NCBI GenBank assembly: GCA_030549775.1
Contig: CM060172.1
Location: 127,399,122 to 127,463,121, forward strand
Direction: 5' to 3'
Length of the DNA: 64,000 nucleotides
Source: Tamarix chinensis
Lineage: Eukaryota > Streptophyta > Magnoliopsida > Caryophyllales > Tamaricaceae
The notes under the pieces were generated by a model. The model saw only the letters and a program-made list of their open reading frames with translations, searched no databases and was not told the origin of the DNA. Below, piece after piece: positions 50,433-62,290 of the stretch (the stretch's first letter is position 1; the number at the start of each line of letters is the position of its first letter). The translations under genes were made by a program, and so were the position numbers.

Positions 50433-53400
50433 CAAATATATAAAAAGCATACTAATGTATTAAAAACCCTAATGTGCTAACATACGTTTATCCATGTGTT
50501 TAAGTGGGGTTTAACGATTACCTTAATTCTTGTAAAAATCGAACCTTACCGGTATCCCCGTTAAAGATTCAAGCTTTAAATAGCAAAATCAACACTTAAA
50601 AATAATTTCAATAATTATTATATTAGAAGTAGGAAATTAAAAGGATAAAACTTTATAAAAACTTAATTAATAACACACTTTATTAACTATTAATATACCT
50701 CAATAATTAAACAAATCAATTCCAAAAATAATGTGGAACTCACGCTACATGAACAGCGTGAGCCACATGCAAGCTATATGGGGAAAAAAGGGTCGAAGGT
50801 AGGGAGGTAGAAGGGAGGGGTGGTCATTTTTGGGTTGAGGCTTTAGAGCTAGAAAAGAGGGCAAGTGGGGGAGGATTGGAGGCAAAGGAAGGGTGCAGGA
50901 GTAAAGAGGGGGTGTAGGTGGTGGTCGGGGACAAGTTATTGGCGGCCAAGGGCGGCTGAGACGGCGGCGGCGAGGCGACGAAGGGGGTTGTTGTGGTGGG
51001 CGTGGCTGAGAAAGAAGGAAAAGGGAGAAGGAAAATGAAAGGGTGAGGGGGCTTATTTCGGCCAAAGGAGGTGTGGGGGTGGTAGAGGAGGTTGCAGGGA
51101 GTGCCTCGGTGGCTTGGGTGATGGAATAGGCAGCGGGACGATGGTGGAAGGAGGCGGTGCAGGGTGGCTGCCGAGAAGGGAGGGAAAAGAAGAGAAAGAG
51201 AGGAGGGGAGGAAGAAGGGGGCTGCAGGGTGGCTCGAGGGGGTGGTGTGTAATACCCCGTATTTTTAAAATCCAGATTTATTAAGTTTAATTATTTTATT
51301 AGCGTAATTTGATGTAAATAATTAATTACTTTAATTTCGATACGTTTTATGGATTTATCGACGATTTCGAATTCATATTTGAATTTAATTAATCGTTGTC
51401 GTTGCGAACCATTCTAGATAAATTCGTTCATGACAATGATTTTATTATATTCATATGATTTTGATTTTTTGGTTAAAAATATGTATTCCCGTTCTTCTCA
51501 TATTTTTATTTTTAATATTTTAGATTCGTTTTCAATTATAAATTTATCGTGTGATTACGCCTTTATTTTGGAGTTATATTTTGTTAACGAAGTATATTAT
51601 TTAAGTTATAGAATTTCTGTTTAAATAGTTAAATTTATTTTAATAATTTTATCCATAAAAAATATTTCCGACTTTAAATTTATTCGTTTTCGGAAATTGT
51701 TAATATCTTTGGGAAGTTTTAAATTAAAAAGGTTTTTCGGAGATTATTTATGAATTTCTTTACGAAATTAATTTTCTTTCGTTTTACGCTTTTTGGTTTG
51801 CGGCAAACCGATTTCAGAAATTATTTAAATTAGTCTCGGTTTATTCGAATTCAACTTAAATATGTTATTGTATGCTTTTAAATAATTTTTCGAGGTCTTA
51901 TAATATATTTCCGTAAATAATATAATTTTTTACGTTCGTTGGTAAATTCTTCCGAAAATGTTTTTGAAATTCTTTATATAGTTCTTTTATTAATTTTAAG
52001 CTTTCGCAACCTTACGAAATAATTTTCGTTTAATGAATTTTAGATAAAATCTTCCAATAATAATTTTAAATATTTAGTATTTTATTTTATATGCGTATTT
52101 GTTAAAAAAAGAAGAAGCCCAAACCCGTCGGTGCCCCCAACCCCTCTCTTCTTTTCCTTTTCTCTCCTCTCCCTTCTATTCTCTTTTTTCCCGTCGGTGC
52201 CCTACTCTCTGCACCCGAGCCAATCGCAGCCCCATCCACCACCTTCTCCCCAGCTCCTCCCTGCTCTGCCTCGCCAGCCACCATCGGCCACGACCGCCAT
52301 CAGCGACATAGCTAGCCCGACCACCGAAAGCTGCAGCAACTAGCAGCCGCAGCAGTAGCAGCCACCAACAACAGCAGCGCACATCACCAGCAACCGTGCA
52401 GGTCGCGCCGCAGCCGTCAGACTCCGGCGAGCCTTGCTGACCACCGACGAGCCACCCTCGGCCTCCAACAAAGCTTCTCCGACCTTCCTTTGTCCCGACT
52501 TGTGTTGGTTTCGTTTGGTATAAATTTCTGAAAACCCTAATATTGATTTGATTAATTGGATATGAATTAGCTTATGGAAAACTAAATTGATTGTTTGATT
52601 ATGTATATATGTGCTGTAAGAATGATTTTGATAAGTTAATTGTATGGTTTAGGTTGGATTTCTGGAAAATTGAATTTTTGGCCAGGTTATGCCCAAATTT
52701 TTCGGATTCTCCCGTTTTAGCGATTTTGGATAAATTGATTATACAATATGTTTTTAAATGTATCTAATTTCATGTCGGAACCGTCAATTTGAGAAATTTA
52801 TGCAGAATTTATCGGAATTTGATTTATAGGTCAAAATTCGTGTGTGATGAAATTGGGTTGCATAATTGAGTTGTTTCACTCAATTGATTTTATAATATCG
52901 TTTGAAATGTATTTAATTTCATATTGGAAGCGTTGATTTGGGAAAATTGTGCGTAATTAATCGGAATTGGATTTTTAGGTCAAAACTCTTGCGGGTCGAA
53001 ATTGTATTGTGTAATCGGGTCGTTTTATTCAATTGAATATATAATTTTACATTAGAATGTGTTTAATTACATTTTCGAACTGTCAATTTATATATTTTAG
53101 CAAGAATTGATCGGATTTGTGTTCCGGGCTCAAAAACTCTAATTGTGCTAAATTGGGTATTTCTTTTAGTGGTTTTGATCAATTAATTATTTGATATGTT
53201 ATAAAATGTGTTTAATTTCATTTCTAAACATTCAATCTGATTAAATTTATAGAATTTTACCGAATTGTATTTTCGGGCGTAAAACCCTAAATTTCAAGCG
53301 AAATTATGAAATTGATCATATGTATAATTGTTTTTCTAAAATTAAATTTGTATAAATAGTTGAAATGATCTTGATTGCATTTTAATACCTTTAATTTGAA

Positions 53401-54434
53401 TTAATTGGTTTGAATTATCCAAGCTTGTGTTGTGGGCTTTAAAACCCTAATTTTGAAAATGGATAGTCTTAAATTGGCTACTAGGAAGATTGTTTTGTTG
53501 AAATTAGTTATATAGATTTATCTAAATTTAGTTTAATTGTGTTTTAAAACTATCAATTTGAGGTAATCGAAGTGATTTGGTCGATTCATAGTTTAGGGAT
53601 TAAAAACCCTAATCTTCGGGGATTGTTTTATAAAATTAATTTTGCTATGCGTCTTTTATCTAATATATTTCTATCTTTAGGTTTTTAAATAAGTTAAATT
53701 ATGTTTTAATCTAATCGGTTTGGATTCGGTTCTATGTAAATGGTTGGTTTACCTATTTAGTTGTAAAACCTAATGAATAAGTTATTTTTGATAAATTAAC
53801 TTATGATCGATTATTCTTTCTCGGTCTTTCCAAATTAATTTGAGATGTCCCAAGTGGTATTTGTATTAATCCATTTTGATTTATGTTTAATCTTAAATCT
53901 TAATAGAGCTATGCTTTTAAGTCCTAGGTTTTGGACACGTTTTCCAAGAAAGATCGTTTGTGTTCATTTGCGTTTATTTAATTATAATATGTGAATTATT
54001 AATTGATAATATAGTTTCTAACCTAGTTCCGATTTCTATCCGCGATCTAGGAAAGCTTTATTGTGGATTCTCGAGCTAGTGATCTCTCTCTCCCTCTTAT
54101 CTCGCTTAGCTAGCTTCGGATTTAGGTAAGTCTCTACTTACCTCCACTTATGGGTGTTTCGTAAGGACTTAACTAAGGCCGCCTGTGTGTTACGTGTTTT
54201 ACTTGCCTTGGATGCCTTGTACGATTCATATGTTGTGTCCTATATGTTATCTGTTTTTATTGTGTAGTGCAGCTTGGAACCGAGCTATGTTCTAGTGCTC
54301 TTGTCTGGTATGTGCTAATAGGGTATGCTGCAAGTTATGATGGATGTTGTGTGGCCTTTTAGGACATGTATGTTAAGGGTAAAATTATTTTGAATAAGAC
54401 ACGTTAAGACACTAATCACTTAAAGAGGAAGATG

Positions 54435-54775
54435 TTGAGCCGGACCCAGACCGGTCCACCGGCGAATAATAGTGGTAGGGTATGTTACCCTCGCGACCGG
54501 TCCACCGGCTACAATAGTGGCAGGGCATATGCCCTCGTGACCGTTCCACTGGCTATAATAGTGGAGGATTCCGTGCTCAACAAACCGAACGTAATAACGA
54601 TAAGACATGGGAAAGACACAAAGTAATTATAGTGAAACATCATGTGAGTCGGGGCCAGACCGGTCCACCGGCAAATAATAGTGGCAGGGTATGTTACCCT
54701 CGTGACCGGTCCACCAGCTAAAATAGTGGCAGGGCATGGCCCTCGTGACCGTTTCACCGGCTATAATAGTGGGGT
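54435..54775. repeat. GACCGGTCCACCGGC..AATAGTGGCAGGG tandem repeats
   Basis: Six copies of a unit of about 48 bases in two groups of three (54445-54570 and 54655-54775): GACCGGTCCACCGGC, then TAATAGTGGCAGGG, then a GTTACCCTCG/GCCCTCGT tail. The complement of these is the repeat at 47650-48050. Confidence 0.85.
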
Positions 54776-54856
54776 TCCCACACTCACATGAATTGATAAA
54801 GACTATGATGTGAATCGACTATATTTACCAGAGATCTAAAGTATGAGTCTACTAGA

Positions 54857-54955
54857 CTGGGGCTGGACATGTCCCTAAGTAATGTCCGGGGCTGAGCATG
54901 TCCCTAAGTAATGCTCGGGGCTGGACATGTCCCTAAGTAATGTCTGTGGGGCTAA
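54857..54955. repeat. Triple 35-base repeat, GGGGCTGGACATGTCCCTAA type
   Basis: Three adjacent copies of GGGGCTG(G/A)(A/G)CATGTCCCTAAGTAATG(T/C)(C/T)(C/T)G. A looser set of TGCCCGATTGGTTTGG-type units follows to about 55100. Confidence 0.88.
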
Positions 54956-57900
54956 ATGTCCGATTGGTTTGGTTTGGCATTACCCATAAATGCCTGCTTG
55001 ATAAATGCCCGATTCGGCTTGGTTGGTTTGACGTTGTCCAAAAATGCCCGGTTGGTTGGTTTAACATTATCCATAAATGTCTGGTTGGTTTATCTGAATC
55101 TCTTATTGGTTTAAGATGTTACATATGTTTCGCATGTTATTATATGTGTATGGTAGGGCTTATGATGTGGGTATTGAGTATGCATAATATTGTATCAACG
55201 TAATGCAACATGATTCAATATGCACTTGATGTTACAGTTTACGTCTCTCCCATAAGATAGGGTAGTGGGATTTACTCAGTATTGGACCCATACTGATACT
55301 ACCTTGGTTGAATGGGTCCTGTGATGATCCACTGATGGTGGGGAGCAGACCTCTTGTGCAGGTTTGAGATCGGATATTATATTTGGGTGGAAGGCTTGGT
55401 TTGAGAGAGTAGGCAATCCAGAATTTGATCTATCGGGATTTGTCTTGTTTGACTATATTTATTTTCGGAAGTTTCAATTGCTGTATTTAAAATATCAAGG
55501 GCGTTGTAATTGGCTTTTAATTCCTTATACTCCGATAAGCTTTTAAAATTCGGATTTATTTCACAGGTTCCGCTGATTCATTCAGCGATGATTTTATTCA
55601 GTGAAAATATTCACTTGACATCTGCCTGTGGATATCTCATTGTGGGAGTTTATCCTCACGACATAGATGTTTGAAATTTTGTTTGACAGGTTTTAGCCTT
55701 ACATCTAGCATGAGATAGATAATGGACATATATCTTGTGTTAGATGTGGCGGTAACATTCCCCAAATTTTCTTCTAGCTTCCGCTTTATTCTTTCAAAAT
55801 ATTTTTTTAGGAGTTAATTTTGGGGGTGTTACATGGTGTGATGGTGTAGGACGATAGCAGGTAGTGGCAGAAGGCGGTGCAGGGGGTTGGTGCGGTGGTG
55901 TAAGTGGCGGAGGGCAGCGGTGGTGCAACAATAGGGGAAAGATGATGAAAGGAGAAGAAAATGGAGAGAAGGAGTCGAGGAAGGATGAGGCTTGAAATGG
56001 GGTAAGAGAGAGGCTGGAGAGGTGAAGAAAAAGAAGAGGGAGAAGAGAGGGGGTAGGTGGCTGGTCGGTGGCAGGTCGTAGGGTAGTAAGGAGGGGGAAG
56101 GGAAGAAGAGGGAAAAGAAAAGGTCATGCGGGCTGGGGTGCAAGGTTGGTTTGGTTCCAAAAAGGGAGGAAAAGGATGGGGGAGAGAGAGGGAGTAGCAG
56201 GGAGGCAGGTGGTGGTCGGGCATGGCAGTTGCAGGTGTGGTCGGCGTGCTCGAGCATGGTAGAGGGCGGTGCGCTGGTCAGGCGTGGAAGAAGAAAGAAA
56301 GGAAGGGAGAGCAACAGGCCGGTGTAGGGGAGAAAGGAGCAGGCCGGTTTGGTCCAGGGGAGAAGGAAGGAAAAGAAAAGAGTGCTAGGCCGAGTGACAC
56401 TACACGGGAGAAGAAGAGGAGGGGAAAGGGAGTTGGGCCGAGGGAAAGAAAGGGGAAGGTGGGGAAAAGGGAGAGAAATAGGCCAGCGGCCCAATGCGCA
56501 AGGGAGAGGTTGGCCTGGTGCGGGCCGCCCGAGGGGAGAGAAAGGGAAAAAAGAGAGAGAAAGAAAAGGAGAAAAAGGAGAAAGAAAAGAAAAAGGGGGA
56601 AAAGGATAAGGAAAATAGGGAAATTTATAATAATTTAATTTATAAAATAATAGTGTATTATTTTTGGGTAATAATTTAATTTAATTTAATTTAATGTATG
56701 GGTTTAAAAAGGATAATTTTATTAAAATATTAATTTGGAAAATTATTTAAATAAAATGAGTATGATAAAATAAAATATTTACTTTAATTCATTAAATATT
56801 CCTATCTAATTTTATATACTCAAAAATTCATATAATAATTAAATTAAATAATGTAAAAAAAATTAATTTATCCCAAATAAAGGCTATTTATTAAATTATA
56901 GGTTTTTAAAATTTTGGGGGATTACAATCATAAAGTAAACCCACCCAACAGATTAAACAAGGCCTTATAGGTGAAACACCTATATGCCAAAAACACCTAT
57001 AAAATCAACTACAACATTTTAACTCAACAACATGATTAGCAATGTAGCAATTTATGATATCATGCTTGAAATTTAAATATAACACCTAGCATTGCCTAAC
57101 TTAGTATTTTACACATAAGGATCATATAAACACATAAAATCATGAACTCATAATATAATACACAAATAAGCTTTAAAGTTTAAAACATGATATGTGCACA
57201 AAGGCATGCCACATGGAATTACTCATAAAGAAACCCACATTAATGAAACCCTAATATAAAGGTGTGTATCATTACCAAGAGCTACACCAGTCTCTAAGAA
57301 ACAATACTCTTAAGCACCCTCTTCAATTTCCACACTAGGATTACTTAATAACAAAATAAGAATGGTTAGAATTATAATAAGATTAGCAAGGGGAAAGGTA
57401 AGAAAAGATGGATAAGGGACTTGTTGTTTGGAATCATTGTAGGTTGCAACACAACCAAGGAAAAATATATGAAGAAGCTAAGTTAGAGGGTTACATGTTG
57501 CATGAAGACTAGAAGTTGGTAGAGGAATTGCATCATGAAAGCTTGGCGCAATAAGATAGGGTCTTGCATGAGGTATTAACACTAGGGTAGGAAGCATAAT
57601 GCTTTGATGTAGCAAAGGGTTGTAATGTGAACCATAAATGTTGGAGGAGGGGAGTTGGCATGAAGAAGTGATGTTGGGGGAGGCTCATAGCATGAATGGA
57701 TGGTATTGGTGGGTGTTGATTGCATTGGAGTTTAACACAAGGTGGTGGCAATGGTTGAATTGAAGGTGTTGGAAGGCTAGGGAAAAACAAATAAGGGGTT
57801 GCCAATAGTGTGCGAGGGAGATTATTTGGCAAAGGAAAATGCTAAAAAAAAACTAGAGAAAGTGGATAGAAAGGGATTTGGGTGGAAAAGGGAGAGTGAA

Positions 57901-58255
57901 GGAGGGTACATGTGAAAATTAAAATAAATATGAAGGAGTGATGTGAGGTAGTGTTGGCATGACAGGAGGTTTAAAAGCCAGAGCTAGCGTGCAAGTAAAG
58001 GAGGGGTTGACATGAAAGTTAAAAAGATGTATGGGTGTGGTTGAGTGTTGGAAATTTGAATAAAAGAGTGATGAGGGGAGAGTTTGGGGGTTGAGTGGTT
58101 ATATGGGTATAATTTAGGTAACCAAACTAGGAAAAATAATATGGTTGGCAATGTGAGAGGTTAAAATAAGATAACTAAACTAATGTTAAAGGTTAGGGAA
58201 TAATTAAAAAGTTAAAAAGTTAAAGATTAAGGTTATAAAATTTAGAGGTGTTACA

Positions 58256-60964
58256 ATTAGAAGTGTATTGATATAAATGTACATTAAAAATCTAATAATT
58301 CAAAGGGATGGCTTCAAAATTCTCACGCATGAATGAAGTTCACCTCCTAAAACTAAAAAGGGTATTATATAATCACACATCAGTTACTAGATAGTTTATA
58401 TGGGGTTTAACCCTTTACTCTTTAGTTATTTTTTGGGTAGATTTAGGGTTCATTTAAAGTGATCACACTTTTCGGGTTCATATCACCTAGTTCCGAGCAC
58501 TTATTCTTTGGAGGTTTTGAATAAGGCTTGTCAAGTATGCCAATTTCATAATCTCTACATGAGATTTATATCAGAGTGAAACCTCAATCAAAGTTCCTCT
58601 TTGAACTTGTGTAGATTACCAACAGAGGCATCATGAGGATGTATGGTCTAAAATGGGTGGAAATGATGTAACTCTACATCAATTGATAGGCAGTTTATGT
58701 GGGGTGAATCCATCACTTTTGGGCTAAATTTTGGATGGAGTTAGGTTTTTTTTTGGATAATTACATCTAGGGTCACCTAAGTAATTTTTGCATTAATCCT
58801 AAAAAATTACTTTTTAGGGTTCTGAGTGGGGCTCATTTGGCATGATAATTTTCTAATTGCTAAATAAGGTCTATGTAAGGCTAGATATTCATTATGATAT
58901 TGAAAAATAATATAATATCCCCTATAAATTGTGATTGAAGTTTTATAATCATTAAATCAATATTTTTCATATAAGTCACCCTATCATTGAGATTTATAGC
59001 CAACTAGGTTAATGTTTTAGTGCTTAATATATATTAGAGACGTTTTGTTCTTTTCAAATTTTTTAAAAACAATTGTGTTCAATAGTTATTTTACTCAAGA
59101 TTTGATACATAATATGTTAGGGTTTGGAATTGTTTAAAGTCAATTATAATTTTAAAGTTCTAATATATTTAAGGGTATATAAGGATTTTTTGGTCATTTC
59201 ACTTGAATTATAGAAAATTGGATTTAATATGTATGATATGCAACCAAAATAAGTTAAGGATATATGTCATTTGGGTGATTTTAGATGAGTGGACTTAGGG
59301 TTTCTAAGTGGAATTGATTAATTTGGCATAGTGAGGGCAGTTTGGTCATTTCATAAAGTTTAAAAATTAAGGACCTAATATCAATATTTGATATAATTAT
59401 CTAAGTATTAATTGGTTAAGTGTGGACTTTATATCACCATTAGCCTAATATACCTTATTATGTCTTTAAAATGAGATTAGTAACCATAGTGGTGTTTTAG
59501 TCATTTAATGTGTCCTATTGATTAATTAAGTTGTTTGGACCTAATAATTGACCTTTTTTTAATGTATTTGACTTTTTTTGGCTTGCGATAAACTATTAAC
59601 CTCTAGCCAACTATTGATTTAGCCATCCATTGACTTATGTTGATCATTGACTATTTGTTAACCTTTGACCCTTATTCTAGAATAATTGAAATTTGTTGGA
59701 TCTTAATAAATAAATGGTTAGATTTGATTATGGTGGTCACATATGTTTTTAGATCGGTTATGATATATGTTGATTTTGACTCTTTGAATAAAACATTGAT
59801 AATTAAAGTGAATGATCTCTAGATTGCGAATAGTTTATCCTTTGGGGTTAGCTTAGCTACCATAAATATAAGGTGGGAGCCTTCAATTTGGTTGTTGGTT
59901 TGTTGGGTGCTAAGGCCCTACACCTACTCTAATTAGTTTCCTAGACTTCTTAGAGGATATAAATACTTAAGGATTGAGTGATCTAGTATGGGAGGGTATT
60001 GTGTGGATTTATACAACAATGTAACCGGAATTATCTCAATATCCCTAGGCTACATCATGAAGGATACTATGTTTTCTTGTAAACTAGTATGATCATGGCA
60101 TGTAAGTGTCATCGAGTGATAAATTGTATCCTCTCTTGTAATTAAAAGGGAAGAAGTTGGTTGTGTGGCTTGGTAGTTGTCTTAATGTACTAACCTTGTT
60201 TATATAAAACGGTTATTGTGGTGGCGTGGTGGTTAGTAGGTACCTTGTGTACTACCCTATGGTTAAGTGGTGTTATATCTTGTGTTAACAAGTGTAGATA
60301 TTTTATGTGATATAAGTGAGGTGAAGGCTTATTTTGATGAGTTTTCATCTTGTGGAGATGTTCAAGTGTAATTCTATGCATGATCCTATATGTATGTCTA
60401 GGTTTGTCTGATTATTGTTATTTTCTATAATTGCATGCCTCACAATCATGCTAATATATTGAACCATGTTATCATATGATTGATTGTATGTTACTGCAAG
60501 CTTCCTTTGTGTTTTGTGCTAATAAGTACGAGTTATGTATTGATACAATGATACTACACTTTTGTAGTCTAGGTTATTTTACTTAATACAAGTTGTGTAC
60601 TCATAATACGTTTTTGTAGTTGGTGTGTCACAAGTGCTTGATGACAACTCTACAGACTCTGAGGAGGTACTTTAGGTGGAGTGGTCTTTAGGTTTAACGT
60701 GGGTAGAGCACAGAATTATAGTTATCCAAGGTAGCATGCATGGTGTATCCTAGGTTCCAAACATCTCTTTTTGGAATATTCATCCTTTATGTTTTACATT
60801 TGTTTATCCTCCCTTTTGATGTATTATCTAAAGTTAATCTCCATACTCATTTTTTATGTTTTTTATATTAAAGAATTCTGTTGTTTTATCTATTTTTGCT
60901 TTATTTCGGTCTTAGTCGTAAGTGTTTTACCTGAGATTTGGTGCGAGAAAGGTACAATGATTGA
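58256..60964. other. Repetitive non-coding DNA, probably LTR-derived (plus orientation at its right end)
   Basis: No coding recognised. 60515-60720 has wording like the end part of plant LTRs (GTAGTTGGTGTGTCACAAG, then GACTCTGAGGAGGTACTTTAGG), and a possible LTR end GAAAGGTACA lies at 60947-60956. 60150-60290 repeats TGTGGCTTGGTAGTTGT / GTGGCGTGGTGGTTAGTAGG. 58256-59000 is AT-rich with no landmark. Ends and family are unresolved. Confidence 0.4.
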
Positions 60965-61472
60965 TGAAATACCCCAAAGCCCTAATTTAGGAGATTATGG
61001 AAAATAAGAATTTATTAAGAAAATTAATTAAATTAATTATTTTATTAAAATAAAAGGGAATTAATTAAGTTAAATCAAGAAGAAAATAATAAATAATTTA
61101 ATTAGGAAAAATTGGGGCATTTTGCTAAGTAAAATGGAATATAGGAACGAATTATTTAAAATATCCCAAATTAACCTAAAAAGGAATTTAATTATTATTA
61201 TTATTATTATTATTATATATTATTATATATTATTATTATTATTATTATTATTATTTTGAATAATCAAGAAATCCTAAAATATCCTAAACACCCAACCAAC
61301 CCATTATTTTCCTTTTTCTTTCTTTTCCCTCCTTTCTCCCTTTCTTTTTCTCCTTCTCCCCCGGATTGGGCCAGCCCGCATGACCCAATCTCCCCTCCCT
61401 TTTTTCCCCGTCCCGTATGGCCCAAGGCCTGCATCCCCCTCCTTTTTCCTGCCGACTGCCCTGTTCCCCCTC
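60965..61472 (+). mobile_element. Start of another long LTR (plus), cut by the next LTR
   Basis: It begins TGAAATACCCCAAAGCCC, a variant of the family start TGTAATACCCC. An AT-rich stretch follows with an (ATT)n run (61195-61256), then the typical C/T-rich segment (61300-61472). At 61473 it is interrupted by a minus-strand LTR. The rest lies outside the window. Confidence 0.6.
61195..61256. repeat. (ATT)n microsatellite
   Basis: About 60 bases of ATT repeats with two ATATATT interruptions. Confidence 0.92.
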
Positions 61473-62098
61473 TATAACACCCCTATTTTTTCACTCCTAA
61501 AAAATTTCGTTTAAAAGAATAATGCATAAGCTAAAATAGGATTTGGGGAATGTTATCGCCACACCTAACATAAGATAAATGTCTACCATCTATCTTATAC
61601 TAGATGCAAGGCTAAAACCTATCCAAAAAATTCAACCAACATCTATGTAGTGAGAATAAACTCCCACAAGGACATATCCACATGCAGATGGGAAGTGAAC
61701 AATTTCACTGAATAAAATCATCACTGAATAAATCAGCGAAACTTGTGAAATAATCCTAGATTTTAAAAGCTTATCAAAGTATGAGAAGTTAAAAGTCAAG
61801 TACAACAACCTTGAAATTTTAAGTACAACATTTGAAACTTCCAAAAATAGATACAGATAAAAACAAATCTCGAGGGATAAACTTCGGATTGCCTACTCTC
61901 TCAAGCCAAGCCTTCAACCCAATAGTAACATCCGAACTCAAGCCTACACAAGAGGTCTGCTTCCCACCATCAGTGGATCATCACATGACTCATTCAACCA
62001 AGGTAGTATCAGTACGGGTCTAGTACTGAGTAAATCACGACTACCTAACTCATAGAAGGAAATATGATACACATAAGATATGACAATCTTTAGCTTAC

Positions 62099-62290
62099 AA
62101 TACTCGTGCTTAATTATACATGTGATACATATTCCATCCACTCATACAATAACTCATGCTCAATTACACATGCAATACATATACCATTCTACTCGTATAA
62201 TAACTCATGCTCTATTTATACATGCGATACATATACCATTTTACTCATATAATAACTCATGCTCGATTATACATATGATACACATAATAG
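62099..62290. repeat. 57-base tandem repeat, about 3.5 units
   Basis: Units read AATAACTCATGCTCAATTAC, then ACATGCAATACATATACCAT, then a CTACTCATAT joint. Successive starts are near 62099, 62150, 62207 and 62265. Confidence 0.88.

Larger units (their letters stand above)
51243..55838 (+). mobile_element. Level-3 solo LTR (plus) with TSD TGGTG
   Basis: The LTR spans 51248-55833 (4586 bases). It starts TGTAATACCCCGTATTTTTA and ends TTAATTTTGGGGGTGTTACA. Identical TGGTG lies at 51243-51247 and 55834-55838. It is inserted in the pyrimidine-rich segment of the level-2 LTR, in the opposite orientation. No coding domain. Inside are a C/T-rich segment at 52120-52500, an AT-rich body with repeated AAAACCCTAA blocks at 53280-53650, a splice-donor-like TAGGTAAGTCTC near 54122, CCGGTCCACCGGC repeats at 54435-54775 and a triple repeat at 54857-54955. 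The last 200 bases match the start of the minus-strand LTR at 61473 at roughly 80% by eye, so both belong to one subfamily. Confidence 0.93.
46936..56931 (-). mobile_element. Level-2 solo LTR (minus) with TSD ATCAT, itself interrupted
   Basis: The LTR spans 46941-56926. On the minus strand it starts TGTAATCCCCCAAAATTTTA at 56926 and ends TAAATTTTGGGGGTGTTACA at 46941. Identical ATCAT lies at 46936-46940 and 56927-56931, as expected for Ty3/gypsy insertion. Without the nested level-3 LTR it is about 5.4 kb. It contains no gag-pol and no primer-binding site, so it is a solo LTR left by LTR-LTR recombination. From its start it holds a pyrimidine-rich segment (minus strand 56590-55834 and 51247-50745), a 30-base minisatellite (48.96-50.08 kb), CCGGTGGATC repeats (47.65-48.03 kb) and TTTCGGGCC repeats (47.5-47.64 kb). 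Confidence 0.93.
45119..58255 (-). mobile_element. Level-1 long LTR (minus), interrupted by a nested LTR
   Basis: On the minus strand it starts TGTAACACCTCTAAATTTTA at 58255 and ends AAATTTTCAAGTTCTTACA at 45119. Its own sequence is 45119-46940 plus 56932-58255, about 3.15 kb. Landmarks match the other LTRs: a pyrimidine-rich segment (minus) at about 57380-58100, and the AGTATGCTACATACTA block at 45509 equivalent to GTACGCTACGTACTGAG at 869. Flanking pentamers GCTAT and ATTAG do not match, so the target duplication is lost or the copy is rearranged. No coding and no PBS; a solo LTR is likely. Confidence 0.65.

Noticed and set aside
52099..52382. Several overlapping open frames with Pro/Ser or Gly/Ala runs
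   Set aside because: They lie in the C/T-rich LTR segment of the level-3 LTR, with no start context or domain.
55829..56494. Open frame of 221 codons on the minus strand, Pro/Ser/Leu-rich
   Set aside because: It arises from the C/T-rich low-complexity segment of the level-2 LTR; overlapping frames on both strands are equally open and no domain is visible.
56222..56638. Open frame of 138 codons, Gly/Arg/Lys/Glu-rich
   Set aside because: It is the reverse-strand shadow of the same purine-rich segment.
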